This document shows, piece after piece, positions 45,412 through 58,084 of a DNA stretch of 64,000 bases (its first letter is position 1; each line of letters begins with the position of its first letter). The position numbers and the translations under genes were made by a program. Origin of the DNA: Isoetes taiwanensis. Lineage: Eukaryota; Streptophyta; Lycopodiopsida; Isoetales; Isoetaceae. The stretch is from positions 7,096,618 to 7,160,617 of the forward strand of contig JAJEKV010000056.1 in NCBI GenBank assembly GCA_021234155.1, read 5' to 3'. Below the pieces are notes generated by a model. It saw only the letters and a list, made by a program, of their open reading frames with translations. It did no database searches and had not been told where the DNA came from.

Positions 45412-46743
45412 TATCAAACCTAAATAAACGTTTTAAACTTGTATAAAAATTCAAAAAGGTCTCCAAAAAGTGTATCAAAACATCTCAAGTAGTGTGGCTG
45501 TTCAATAATGATCATAAATGCAGTTACTAACTGGGGCCAAAATATTATGTGCATTTCATAGTCATCTTTTGGACCTCTTAAACCCTCTAAATAGGACACG
45601 TGATAGTTACCCCGGATTGTGGGGTCGGGGGAGGTAAGGTAATTTTGATGCCATCCTCTTGGATCTCGTAAATATCTAGTCCTCCTGGATCCCACTGTCA
45701 ACTGCGCAGTTAATGGCTTACTGCGCAGTTTGGGCCAAAAATTTTACTTGATTCATTTGGCCTCAATCTGATTTTGGTTCAATGCTACTGGATCCTCTAG
45801 CCCATGACATTCTGACCTGATTAGCACTATAACGATTCAATTTGGTGGAGAAATAGAGAAGAAAAACGTGATAAAAAAACCTTCAAAATCCCTATAAGGG
45901 TCCCAAAATTTGCGCAGTTACAGCGTGCACTAAGGCAGTTTTTGGGGCAAAATAAATTCCTCCAGGATCCCAACAATCTAGGATAAGACTATCGTACACA
46001 TAATATCCAAATAGTCGTTATGCTGTTATGCTGAGGTTTTCTAATAGCGACAAAATCCATGACAATCTCCTAATCCTACCAATTCCTTAAGTTGAGCTTC
46101 CCCTAGTTTATGTTCACTGTAAGAATAAAAGGACATTCTTCTAGATTCTTCTAATTAATGTTTTGCCTTGCTCTAGTCACAAACCCTCTTAGTCAGCACC
46201 ATCTATGGAACACTCTTTCGTTTAGAAACCGTTGATGTTTAACTACTCCCTTTTCTTATGACAAGTCCCCTAAAGGACAAGAATTGTTTAAGTTTTGGTG
46301 GCCAAAAAGATTGCATTAATGTACAACCTCATGACCTTGTTCTTTCCATCCTTTCCATCCTTGTCCTTTTCAATGGGGCCTATGTCTTTTGGATTTCCAT
46401 TTTGTGTATAGCGAATTTCCAATTGCATGTCATAACAACTGGTAGGAAATGAAAGCTAATTCTCAAATTTCATTACAATGTATCAAATTAGGAGGCTGCA
46501 AAAAATTAAACCCACCATAACAAACTAATTGGGCAGTTGTAGGGCATCCTCCCTTATGAGTAAAATGTCCTTGTAATAAGGGTAAATAGAGTCTTAATCA
46601 CCATGTTTCTAAGGAAGTATGTTCTTAATTTTATATGAATGCCTTTTTCTTTCGTTAATCCTTGAGCAAGGGCCACAACTTTTTAGGAGGTGGCAAAAAC
46701 TCATTGCAATTGTGACGAAATCCATACTCATAAAAGAACAAAG

Positions 46744-47935
46744 TATTGAAATATATCAGCATAGGATCTACGATTAGCAGAAGTCGTCCATGTGGCAGTC
46801 CACGAGTCGCATCTGTTCGATGCCATAAAATACTTTTGTAATCTCTTTGTTACGTTACATAACTGCATTGCATTCTACTTATTCCTTATTTCTCTCAATT
46901 ATCAAAATGGGATCTTGAAGCGAGCGGCGGAGGGAGAAACGTCCGTAGAAGATTAGGGCACGTCTTGCCCTGCAAATCAACTAGAGGCTATCCCGTTGCA
47001 AATTGCAGCGCAGCCAAGCAAATCAGAGTGATTTCCCATGTCGTAGGACTGTCTTCCATAGACTTTCTAGTTTCAAGACAATTTACCTGTGAGTAGGAAT
47101 TCATAAATGGCTTCCTCTTCTACTCAATCGTTTGATAAAGTTATAGAGAAATTTCTAGAAAAATATAATGGGAAAAGCAGAGGATTATTGAAGATACTCA
47201 ATTTTGACTTTGAGATCATAGATCCTGGCATATCAACGTAGGATCTATAATTAGCAAAAGTCGTCCACGTGGCAGTCCAGGAGTCGCATCTGTCTGATGT
47301 CTGATGTTATAAAATACGTTTGTAATCTTTTTGGTTTGCCCCTATGGGGTGAAACCCTGGCTCATGTGGGTTTTTGGCATATTCTAAGTATATGCTAGAA
47401 TATGCTAGAAACGTTTGTAATCTTTTTGGTTGCCCCTGGGTTAAAACCCTCGCTCATGTGGGCTTTTGGCATATTCTAAGTATATGTGGGCTTTTGGCGT
47501 ATTTTAAGTATATGCTAGAATATGCCTCGCTCCAAACTTGTTGTCACAGGTAAGGAAAAGCACAACTAAGAATGTGCTTTTGCCTCCAGTGCCTCTAGTG
47601 CCTCTGAAAGATCCTATATTGGGGGGTTTAGTTGTAGAATTAGGTTTCAATCCTTAGACGGAGAGATTGAATGGTAGATTTGCGGCACTACGCCTTGCCG
47701 GTGTGATTCCGATGGAGCTTGCTACTGGCAAAAGCTTTCTTACGTATCATGAAGGCTGTATGTTGGCTTATGCTGCTCTGTTTGTCAAATTTGAGAAGGA
47801 AAGGAAGAGTGTTTGGCCAAAAAAAACTGAGTATGTTCTTAATATGTAAATTGACAGTTATTTTTCGGTCATTTGAATGCATAACTGCATTGCATTCTAG
47901 TAATTCCTGAATCTCTCAATTATTAGAACAAAGGA
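46744..47935 (+). mobile_element. TRIM (miniature LTR) element, copy 1, with secondary insert
   Basis: The left LTR (46744-46904) begins TATTGAAATATATCAGCATA and ends CTCTCAATTATCA. The primer-binding region is degraded (ATGGGATCTT, where copy 2 has ATGGTATTAGAGC). The right LTR starts at about 47229 but is split after GTAATCTTTTTG (about 47330) and resumes at CATAACTGCATTGC (about 47879). The internal part is only about 320 bp and non-coding. Confidence 0.75.
47331..47878. repeat. Insertion in the TRIM LTR carrying tandem repeats and a coding-like fragment
   Basis: Absent from copy 2 of the TRIM. The left half holds diverged tandem units (TTTTTGGTT(T)GCCCCT, AAACCCT(G/C)GCTCATGTGG, TTTTGGCATATTCTAAGTAT). 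The right half has a plus-strand frame (47667-47849) reading RFAALRLAGVIPMELATGKS, then FLTYHEGCMLAYAALFVKFE. It looks like an exon fragment of an unrecognised gene. Confidence 0.5.
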
Positions 47936-48662
47936 AGAAAAGATCCATAGGGAATTACTCTTCAGTGGAACGAAAAGCTAATAATTTAGCGTAATCAAAA
48001 TAATTTCCAAGAGTAAAATTGAGACACATTTATCTCTTGATTGGAAAGAAAACTAATAACTGAGGCTGTTTATTGAGGGTGAGTTAACTAAGAGAAAGAG
48101 AGACGAACCGAGAGATCCAAAGGCTGCCATTGACAGAGAGCGTCGAATTTCCAAAGCTTGGCCGCTCCCATTCCACTCCATTTTGGTCTTATCTTTTTCC
48201 ACGATCCTCACCCGCTTTTTCACGAGGATTTCCAGCCCTAAATTTATGGATTTCGAAGAATACATCATCCACACGTGGCTTAACCCATAATCAGATGTTT
48301 TGGCTTCAATTCAATGTACTTGTGATTTCTTGTGATTTTTTGAACGCAATATGGAAACCATGACAGCATTTGCGGAGGAAAATTCCGTGATGAAAAGCAA
48401 GTTTGCATGCACCAAGTTTTTTTCCACCACTTTTTGCTCGACTCTTTTTCGAGCTTGATTCCCTTTGATTCCCTTCTCTTTCATGGCAGATGGATTTTCT
48501 CTTTGAAGTGAGCTATGGCGGATGGATGTTCTTTTGACGGAATGTATTTGCTCCAATATCGGCATACTTAATATTGAATTGGATGATAATATTTGCTATT
48601 TCTGCAGATCCGGCTTCCGCTCTACGGCTTGGGGTATTTGCCCATAATAACAGCTGCGAGAA

Positions 48663-48805
48663 CTTGCTCTCTATTTTTCAATTCAACCCGCAAAACAATC
48701 CGCAAAAATTTCAGCCGGACCTTTGCTCTCTATTTTTCAATTCAATCCGCAAAAATTTCAGCCGGACCTTGCTCTCTATTTTTTATTCAATCCGCAAAAA
48801 TATCT
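48663..48805. repeat. Short tandem repeat, about 50-bp unit, three copies
   Basis: The unit is GCTCTCTATTTTTCAATTCA followed by ATCCGCAAAAATTTCAGCCG, with decay in the third copy. The paralogous place in unit 2 (near 56574) has fewer copies, so the number varies between duplicates. Confidence 0.8.
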
Positions 48806-50204
48806 ATTAGCGTAATTTCCCTCTGCCCTTAGATTGCCCGTCTTAATAAAACCTTTTTGTTGAGAATGTTTTACTTGAGCCCATAGCTCAAATACACTAT
48901 TATAATATCATTGGATTGATTTTAACAAAGCTAAAAAGACTGCTTCAATTGAAGTTTTTAAACTAAATAAAACATCCATTTAGTCTAGACATTACATGTG
49001 GCAGTGTATAACAAGATGCTCACCCAAGTGTTTATGGCTATCCATTTTTGAGAAGAACGGGCACTTTCCTTGAAACTAAAATTGCCTTCCAGCCAAGCAA
49101 TGTTCCAACCCTTTCCCATTTCTTCCCCTTGTCCCTTTGGTTCTCACATTCATATACCAACTTCAGTATGACTAGATCAACTAAGTTCAATATGAATATT
49201 TCTTGAATCCGCAATGAATCTTTATGAATCTTTATGTATGGACTAGGGTCCTATGAGCTATGCCCCACTATGTTGATCCACTATGACTAGCATATCTTGA
49301 CATCTTGGCCTTGAATAATAAAGCACGTATGACATTATCAAAGATGTTGATTGGTTACTTATTAGTTGTACAATGCATGGTGTGATTTATCGTTCCAAAT
49401 GTTTGTCCCTTTGAATTGTAAATTAACGGATAGCATTTTAATGGCCCCTACACAAACCATTAGACCATAGAGACACTACCTATTTCTTGAGTCCGTAATG
49501 AATCTTTATTGAATATTTATGTATGCACTAAGCTGTTATGCTATGACCCACTAAGGCTGGATTCACATGCACCATCGCGACCTTGACCATCATGTAAATG
49601 CCACGCCATTTTACGCCCACCATCGTGGACCATCACAGATTTACAAAGGGTATAACAAGGCCCCTCTCCGACCATTGTTGCATGTGAACCGGCTCTAAGT
49701 TGACCTGACTAGCATATGTTGACATCAGGCCTTAAATAAGAAAACACGTAAGACCTTGGATAACCATTTAGCCTAAACATTACACGTGGTAATGTGTAAA
49801 AAGATGCTCACCCAAGTTTGTATGGCTACCATTTTTTAGAAGATCGGGAACTGTACTTAAAACTAAAATTGTCTTCCAGCCAAGCATCATTCCAACCCTT
49901 TCCCATTTCTTCTACTTATCTTTTTTGGCTCTCACATTCATATACCAACTTTATGTGCGGACTAAGGTGTTATGACCTATGACCCATATGTTGACATCTA
50001 TCCTTGAATAAGAAAGCACGTATGAACATCCTAAAGATATTAATTGGTTGCTTATCAGTTTTACAATACATGGTATGATTTATCTGTCCAAACATTTGTC
50101 CCTTTTGAATCGTCCACTAAAGGATAGCATTTTCATGGCCCCTACACAAACCAGTAGTCCATAGAGACATTGCAACTTTAAATGCAAACACATCAACAAT
50201 GGGC

Positions 50205-51160
50205 CTTGTGAGAAATGGCTACTTGATGGGCAAACACATTATAGTGTGGCTAAGATTTATAGTGCTTTGTGCCAGGACAGTCCCCTAAAAGCTGAGGAAA
50301 GGCTAGGGGTGAGTAATTTAGTAGCTAAAAATGTTTTAGCGAACTCGTGGAAATCTATCTGTTCCAGGAAAATCCAGTTCTTTAGATGGATAGCTCTGCA
50401 AGGGGGACTCAGTACAAAGGAAAATTTGTTTAACAAAGGTATCGTAGTGGATGATAAATGTCCACTTGGCTGTCTAGCCACAGAATCTACTGAGCATCTC
50501 TTCCTCTGCCCATGTGTAGCGGAGTTCTGGCAGTGGGTTTGTCCTATTATTGGGCTTATGATGCACCAACTGGTATGGCCAGAGATGGTATTGGTTTCAG
50601 ACAAATGCTGCATAGAAGCCTCCTTGGCAAATCTGGCACTCTGGGTGATTTGGAAACATCAGTGTGGTGTAGCTCTGGGTGGTCAAGAAGTCTCTATCAT
50701 GAAGCTAAAAAACTCCTTCAATCTGGAAGTTGCTGTGATGGCTTTGTCACATTATAGAAACAAAGGCAAGGAATACAATAAGGGGCTTGATAGATTAGGG
50801 ACTCTGGTGGGATTCTATTCCTTCTTTAAATGCCATTGGGTGGATAATGACAACTCTGTTGATGAAGTGGCCACGTTCAGTGGTTCAGATTTCTTGACTA
50901 TCCAGGTTTAAGAATTGCTAAGGGGATCTAACATTGGAATGGAGCTGCCTCCCTGTAGTACCCACTCCTGGAAGAAGAAAGGTGCTTTCCCTTATAGTAC
51001 CCTATAGGTGGAGAAGACGAGGAGATGCTCTCTATAGTACAAGTGTTTTGACCCCCCTGAACATCCTTATTGTTCTGCTTACCCTTAAAGGGTATCTGTT
51101 GTACATAACTTTTCAACTTTCTATATATATACACATAACTTACCCTCAAAAAAAAAAAAA
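50205..51160 (+). mobile_element. 5'-truncated LINE with 8-bp target-site duplication
   Basis: Flanked by CAATGGGC at 50197-50204 and 51161-51168, with an A-tract just before the right copy. Unit 2 has the empty site (about 57697-57704, CAACAATGGGCTTGATTTGC). Unit 3 carries the same insertion at the same point (63394 onward). Confidence 0.92.
50246..50911 (+). pseudogene. LINE ORF2 C-terminal frame with zinc-knuckle
   Basis: A 221-codon open frame: SICSRKIQFFRWIALQGGLS, then KCPLGCLATESTEHLFLCPC (C..C......H....C pattern of zf-RVT), then FWQWVCPIIGL and LALWVIWKHQ. It belongs to a LINE lineage different from those at 15.6 and 32.3 kb. RT and endonuclease are missing. The frame is open but there is no independent gene evidence. 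Confidence 0.8.
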
Positions 51161-51916
51161 CAATGGGCTTGATTTGCATTTTTTCCTTTTTCTTATTATT
51201 ATTGTTCAAATGAGCAAATGTGGTAAGCATCTACCACTCTACTTCTAAGATGCGCTATGACAAATTAGTGGGATCAAAACTCATGGTTGTATGGCTTTAG
51301 AAAGAGTTAAGGCTTTGATGACTTTTACATTATAGCTTGAATAAATTTGAAGTGAACTCAGGTCCAGGACATGGTGAAGACTATATTTACAACTTGGGTT
51401 CTAGGATTCATGGCTCCATGGCTTGAGAAAACTGTACTCTATGTCTTTAAATATATAGCATACTTAAAATAGGTACATGTTCGGCAGAAGAAAGTTTGAA
51501 CATACAACTCGAGATCTAAACTTAAAGGCTTTAGGGTATTGGAAAAGTATATAGCTTTGAAGGCCTTACATCATGAAATGAAATGCCTGAAAGAAGTTTA
51601 GGTTCACAACATATGTAGATATACATATATGAAGGTCCAAATTTGCAAATGTGGTAAGATATGTTGTAACATAAAAAAATAGAGGATTGCAGACTAGAAG
51701 GTGGATTATGTTATATGCAGAGCCTCACCATAGATAGAAGTATTTACACTGGAATTTGTTCTGACATTTTCTAACAAATGTGGCTCGAAAGAATGCATTT
51801 CACTTACGATAAATTTATCTTAGCCATCTAGGCCGCCGCAAACATTCCTTTTTATTGACACACCTTTCCCCCATTGGCTCATAAATTGATTGGATGAAGA
51901 GGTAATTTTAAGGGAC

Positions 51917-52550
51917 TGAAAATTTCGTAGCGAAATTTTCTGGCAGCCGCCAGTCGAGAGGCGGAGCCGCGAGCGGCGGAGCCCGCGAGCCTGGAGGCCG
52001 CCAGAAAATTTCTCCCGGAATTTTCAATCCCTTAAAATTCCCTGACGAAATTTTGACCAGCTTCAGATTTTTTTTTTTGAAGGACGTGAGGCGCTTTTTA
52101 TTGACAAGAAGAAAGGCACAATACACAATGCACAGACAGGAATAAAACCCTAGTGGATAGGCTGACCCAACTAGGCAAAAACACCCGTTCGTGAGCAGAT
52201 CTTCATATCTATAGCAGTTTCTGGCCTTCAATTTTGTTTGTTTAATTTCATCACTGATTTTCCCTTTCGATTCAGGCCTTATATGCAGCCATATGCACAA
52301 AACAAGCCTGCCTATGGCCTCCGGTTCTGTGTATGCCCTTTGTCTATGCCGGTTCTTATGGATGGGGGCTAGCCATATGCTGGCCCTTCGGAAAAATAGA
52401 CAAAAAAAGCCTCGATTCGGTTCTGGCTGATGCATTTTTTACGGCCTCTACAGTGAGGAGGCGGTGCTGTCCAAAAACCCCGACAGAAAATTTCGATATT
52501 TAAAAACCTGCTGAAACAGGGCGAAATCCAAAGGTGGTCAAAATTTCGTC
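51917..52550. repeat. GC-rich hairpin and inverted-repeat element hosting a LINE
   Basis: 51935-52005 forms a hairpin: GAAATTTTCTGGCAGCCGCC pairs with GGCCGCCAGAAAATTTC around a very GC-rich loop (GAGCGGCGGAGCC). A second inverted pair, GACGAAATTTTGACCA (52042) and TGGTCAAAATTTCGTC (about 52535-52550), brackets the minus-strand LINE. This suggests a foldback element interrupted by the LINE. Confidence 0.6.
52069..52445 (-). mobile_element. LINE 3' fragment, minus orientation
   Basis: A poly(T) run at 52069-52080 is followed by GAAGGACG, the complement of the CGTCCTTC-poly(A) end of the 15.6 kb LINE family. The minus-strand frame upstream includes RASIWLAPIHKNRHRQRAY, then IWLHIRPESKGKISDEIKQT and LKARNCYRYEDL, typical of LINE C-termini after zf-RVT. 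Only about 375 bp remain. Confidence 0.7.
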
Positions 52551-53206
52551 TAGTTATCTTTGAGTAAAACTAATAACTTGTTCGTTACATGTCCATTTCT
52601 AGATACCCTTTCTATAATTACATGGTATTCAATGTCTTTAAACTCCAAAAACTTGCATGTCTAAATCTTGCACAACTCTAATTTATTTCATTTACAACTT
52701 AATCTACAATTATCAATTCTGGATGCACGGCCATGATGCATCTGTGCAAGACATGTATTATACAATGAACTTCTTGCTTGACCCTTCTGGAACTTTTTTA
52801 AGCTTATTCCCTTCTCTTCCACATGGCTATGGCAGATGGATATTGTCTTGAAGTGAGTATGGCTGATAGATATTCTCTTGACAGTAATACACTTGCTATT
52901 CTCCTTGTTTAGGTTCCATCGGCCAATTGGTCTACACAGACGATAAAAATGCATTCTATTCTATTCCATTCTTTTGAAGTATTTGCTCGCAAGCTCGATA
53001 TACTATTTGCCATTTCTGCAAATTCTTTCGGCTCTAGATAACTAACTATTGGCTTCACTATGGCCGAAGATTACTACGGCAATAATGTTTTCTTTCTATT
53101 TTCAGATTAAATGTACAAAATATTTGGCCCTGCAAGCAAGAAGCTAGCAGGATTTCCATTATGCCCATTTCTAGCCAAAAACTCTCCCCTCTGCCTAGCA
53201 CAAAAA

Positions 53207-53268
53207 ATCTTATCTTATCTTGTCTTGTCTTGTCTTGTCTTGTCTTGTCTTGTCTTGTCTTGTCTTAT
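53207..53268. repeat. (CTTGT)n / (CTTAT)n pentanucleotide tract
   Basis: About a dozen CTT(A/G)T units follow CACAAAAAAT. It may be the microsatellite tail of another LINE-type insertion, but the sequence before it does not match the other LINE 3' ends. Confidence 0.85.
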
Positions 53269-53631
53269 CTTCAATTATGTTTTTGTCGTGTTTGGTTTTA
53301 AATAATTAGAATGTGCCCTTGGATAATCAATGCACTCCGCCTCATCTTAAACATGTTGTTACAATGTTTTATATGAGAACAGAGAATACCATCGCAAACA
53401 TTCTATTATAATATCAGCTAAAAGACTCCTTCAATAGATCCAAAAAAATTTACGCTAATGCATCCATTTAGCCTAAGATATTACATGTCATAGTGTGTAA
53501 AAATTGCTCAATCAAGTTTTTAAGACTTCCATTTTTTAGAACAACGCGAATCCTCCGCCTTGTTACTTTATGTATCTAGCATCTTGCTATTTTCCCTTTC
53601 TATTTCTTGAGTCAAGCTTCCGTCACTTTCA

Positions 53632-56600
53632 GATCAAACCTAAATAAACGTTTTAAACTTGTACAAAAATTCAGAAAAGTGTCCAAAAAGTGTATCAAAA
53701 CATCTTAAGTAGTGGGGCGGTTCAATAGTGATCAGAAATGCAGTTACTAAACGGGGCCAAAATAATGTGTACACTTCATAGGCATCTTTTGGAGCTCTTA
53801 ACCCCTTTAAATAGGGCGTGTGATAGTTATCCCAAATTGTGGGTCCGGGAGGTATGGTAATTTTGATGCCATCCTCTTGGGTCTCGTAAATATCCTTTCC
53901 ACGGGGATCAAATGGGATCCCATTGTTAACTGCACAGTTATTGGCTTATTGCGCAATTTGGGGCAAAAATTTTACTTGATTCATTTGGCTTCAATCTGAT
54001 TTTAGTTCGGTGCTACCAGGTTGTCTAGCCCATGACATTCCGGTCAGATTAGCACTAGAACAGTTCAATTTGGTGGAGAAATAGAGGAGAAAAACGTGAT
54101 AAAAAAACCTCCAAAATCCCTATAAGGGTCCCGAAATTTGCACAGTTACATCGTGCACTAAGGCAGTTTTTGGAGCAAAATAAATTCCTCCAGGATCCCA
54201 ACAATCTAGGATAAGACTATCGTACACATAATATCCAAATGGTCGTTATGCTGAGGTTTTCTAATAGCGACAAGATCCATGACAATCTCCTAGTCCTACC
54301 AATTCCTTAAGTTGAGCTTCCCCTAGTTTATGCTCGTTGAATAAAAGGGCATTCTTCTAGATTCTTCTATTTAATGTTTTGCTTTGTTCCAGTCACAAAC
54401 CCTCTTAGTCAGCACCATCTACGGAACAGTTTTTCGTCTAGAAACCGCTCGTGACTACTCTCTTTTCTTACGACAAGTCCCCTAAAGGAGAAGAATTGTT
54501 TGAGTTTTGGTTGCCAAAAAAATTGCACTAATGCACAACCTCATGACCTTGTCCATTCCATCCTTGTTCTTTTCAATGGGGCCTATGTCTTTTGGATTTC
54601 TAATTGCATATATCGAATTTTCAATTGCATATGATAACGACTGGTATTTGGTAGTAATTGAAAGCTAACTCTCAAATCTCATTATGATGTATCACAATAG
54701 GAGGGTGCAAAAAATTAAACCCTCCATAACAAACTAATTGGGCAGTTGTAGGACACTCTCCCTTATGAGTAAAATGTCCTTGTAATAAGGGTAAATAGAG
54801 TCTTAATTACCATGTTTCTAAGAATAAATTTGTTCTTAATTTTATATGAATGTCTTTTTCCTTCTTTAATCTTTAAGCAATAGCCACAACTTTTTAGGGT
54901 GAGATTCCAGGAAGGCAATTAACTTAAACTTTGCCATTATCACTGGAACTTCCAACTCCCGGCTCATCTCCTGATAGACAAAGCAGCATTTTTGGCAATT
55001 ATACACTAAACCGAGCCTAATGCCAAATCTAAATTGCCGCTCTTAATTGCCACTAATGGAATTTGAGCTCCTTTGGCATTTTGCAAGATGGCTCTTCCTG
55101 ATTTGTGGACGTAAACTACCACGTCAAGAACTACCGTAGTGGAATCTCACCCTTAGGAGGCGGCAAAAACTCATTGCAATTGTGACGATTTCCATATTCA
55201 TAAAAGAATAACGTGTTGAAATATATCAGAGCATAGGATCTACGATTAGCAAAAATTGTCCACGTGGCAGTTGAAGAGTCGCATCTATCCGATGCTATAA
55301 AATACTTTTCTAGTCTTTTTGTTACGTTAAATACATAACTGCATTGCATTTTAGTTATTCCTGAATCTCTCAGTTATCAAAATGGTATTAGAGCAGAATC
55401 GATGCAATGGGATCTAGAAGCAAGCGGCGGAAGGAGAAACGCCGGCAGAAGATTAGGGCACATCTTGCCCTATTGCAAATCAACCAGAGGCGAGCCCATT
55501 CCAGATTGGAGCGCAGCCAAGCAAATCAGAGTAATTTCCCATGTCGTAGGACCGTCTTCCATAGACTTTCTAGTTCCAAGCCAATTTATCTGTGAGTACC
55601 AATTCATAAAATGGCTTCCTCTTCTACTCAATCTTTTGATAAAGTTTTAGAGAAATTTCTAGAAAAATATAATGGGAAAAGCATGATTGAGGATTATTGA
55701 AGATACTCAATTCTAACTTCGAGACCATAGATCCTGGCTGAAGGGGGAGTATTGAATTATATTAGCGTAGGATCTACAATTAGCTGAAGTCGTCCACGTG
55801 GCAGTCCAAGAATTGCATCTGTCTGATGCTATAAAATACATTTGTAATCTTTTTTTACAATGAATTCATAACTGCATTGCATTCTAGTTATTCATTAATC
55901 TCTCAATAATGAGAACAAAGAAGAAAAGATCCGAGTTACTTTTCGTTGGAACGAAAAGCTAATAGATTAGGCTAACGAAAATAATTTCCAAGAGCAAAAT
56001 TTAGACACATTCATAGAGAATTACTAAGAAAGAGAGACGAACGGAGAGATCCAAAGGCTGCCATTGACAGAGAGCATCGAATTTCCAAAGATTGACCGTT
56101 CCCATTCCACTCCATTTTGGTCCTATCTTTTTCCACCATCCTCACCCATTTTTTCATGAGGATTTCCATCCCTAAATTTATGGATTTCGAAGAATAGATC
56201 ATCCACACGTGGCTTAACCCATAATCAGATGTTTTGGCTTGAATTCAATGTACTTGTGATTTCTTGTGATTTTTGGAACGCAATATGGAAACCATGAGAG
56301 GATTTGTGGACGAAAATTCTGTGATGAAAAGCAAGCTTGCACGCAGTCTTTTTTTTTCAAGTTTTTTTCCAGAACTTTTTGCTGGACTCTTGTGTGGAAC
56401 TTTTTCGCGCTTGATTCCCTTCTCGTTCATTGTCATGGCAGATGGATTTTCTCTTTGAAGTGAGCTATGGTGGATGGACGTTCTCTTGAAGGAACTGTAT
56501 TTGCTCCCAAGATCGGCAGATCCGGCGTGGGCTCTACGGCTCGGGTTTTTGCCCATAACTGCTGGGATAACCGTGCTCTCTATTTTTCAATTCAATCTGC

Positions 56601-57957
56601 AAAAATTCCAGCCGGCACTGATATAACTAACAGCTAGCTTGTGTATGGATCTTGCGCTCTATTTTTTTATTCAATCTGCCAAAATTTCGGCCCTGCAAAA
56701 ATCTAGTGGAATTTCCTTGTGCCCGTCTTAATAAAACCTTCTATTGAGAATGTTTTACTTGAGCACTTGAGCATCCGCAATGAATCTTTATGAATCTTTA
56801 TTGAATATTTATGTTTGTACTAAGGTGTTATGAGCTATTATGACCCACTATGTTGACGACCCATCTAGCATATGTTGACATCTGGCCTTGAATAAGAAAG
56901 CACGTATGACATTTTTAAAGATATTGATTGGTTACTTATCAGTTCTACAATGCATGGTGTGATTTGTCTTTCCAAACGTTTGTCCCTTTGAATGTCAATT
57001 AAAGGATACCATTTTAATGGCCTCTTAGACCATAGAGACACTGCCTAATTCTTGAGTCCGCAATGAATCTTTATGAATCTTTATTGAATCTTTATGTATG
57101 TACTAAGGTGTTATGACCTATGACCCACTAAGTTGACCTGACTAGCATATGTTGACATCTGGCCTTAAATAAGAAAACACGTATGACCTTGGATAACCAT
57201 TTAACCTAAACATTACATGTGGTAGTGTGTAAAAAGATGCTCATCTAAGTTTTTATGGCTATCCATTTTTGAGAAGATCAGGGATTGTCCTTGAAACTAA
57301 AATTGCCTTCCAGCCAAGCAACATTCCAACCCTTTCCCATTTCTTCTCCTTGTCTGTTTTGCTCTCACATTCATATACCAACTTTAATATGACTAAATAA
57401 ACTAAGTTCAATATGAATATTTCTTGAATCCGCAATGTGTGTAAGGTGTTATCACCTATGACCCACTAAGTTGACCTGAATAGCATATGTTGACATGTAT
57501 CCTTGAATAAGAAAGCACGTATGACCTTCCTAAAGATATTAATTGTTTACTTATCAGTTTTACAATACATGGTGTGATTTATATTTCCAAACATTTGTCC
57601 CTTTTAATCATCAACTAAAGGATGGCATTTTCATGGCCCCTGCACAAACCAGTAGTCCATAGAGACATTGCAACTTTAAATGCAAACACATCAACAATGG
57701 GCTTGATTTGCATTTTTTCCTTTTCCTTATTATTATTGTTCAAATAAGCAAATGTGGTAAGCATCTACCACTCTACTTCTAAGATATGCTATGACAATTA
57801 GTGGGATCAAAACTCATGGTTGTATGGCTTTAGAAAGAGTTAAGGCTTTGTTGACTTTTACATTATAGCTTGAATAAATTTGAAGTGAGTCAGGTCTAGA
57901 ACATGGTGAAGACTACATTTACAACTTGGGTTCTACGATACCTGGCTCCATAGTTAC
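53632..57957. repeat. Segmental duplication unit 2
   Basis: Paralogue of unit 1 but without the LINE at 50205 and without the 47331-47878 insert. It carries a better preserved TRIM and a private block at about 54900-55150. It ends at GATACCTGGCTCCATAG (about 57957), against a GGGAACGGGAAC repeat. Confidence 0.85.
55214..55910 (+). mobile_element. TRIM element, copy 2
   Basis: The 5' LTR (55214-55379, 166 bp) begins TGTTGAAATATATC and ends CTCAGTTATCA. The primer-binding site TGGTATTAGAGC (initiator tRNA-Met type) is at 55383-55394. A polypurine tract GCTGAAGGGGGAG (55738-55749) precedes the 3' LTR (55750 to about 55910). The internal region of about 370 bp has no gag/pol, so mobilisation would need another element. 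Confidence 0.85.
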
Positions 57958-58084
57958 CCAGAACGGGACGGGAACGGGAACGCAGACCTAAGATTTGGAA
58001 CGGGAACGGGAACAAATCAGAACGGGAATGGCCAACGTTCGAATTTTTAAAATCTAAAAACAGTTTTGGCATTCTCTTTACATT
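57958..58084. repeat. GGGAACGGGAAC repeat at the unit 2 / unit 3 junction
   Basis: 57961-58030 contains CGGGACGGGAACGGGAACG and GGAACGGGAACGGGAAC. It lies exactly where homology to unit 1 stops on the left and a new copy of unit 1 starts on the right. Confidence 0.8.

Larger units (their letters stand above)
45412..51430. repeat. Segmental duplication unit 1
   Basis: Aligns with 53632-57957 (unit 2) over most of its length, and its part 48970-50980 aligns with 58085 to the window end (unit 3). Sample shared strings are ATCAAACCTAAATAAACGTT (45412 and 53632) and GATGCTCACCCAAG(T/G)(G/T)T (49015, 58120, 59188). It contains a TRIM element, an insert at 47331-47878 and a LINE at 50205-51160. No host gene was recognised inside it. 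Confidence 0.85.
51431..53631. other. Unique DNA between duplication units 1 and 2
   Basis: Holds the GC-rich hairpin and LINE described separately, a third LINE 3' end at about 52911-52976 ((ATTCT)-type tail after GACGATAAAAATG) and a (CTTGT)n tract at 53207-53268. No host gene recognised. Confidence 0.5.

Noticed and set aside
57961-58030. Interstitial telomere repeat
   Set aside because: GGGAAC units are not TTTAGGG or a known plant telomere variant.
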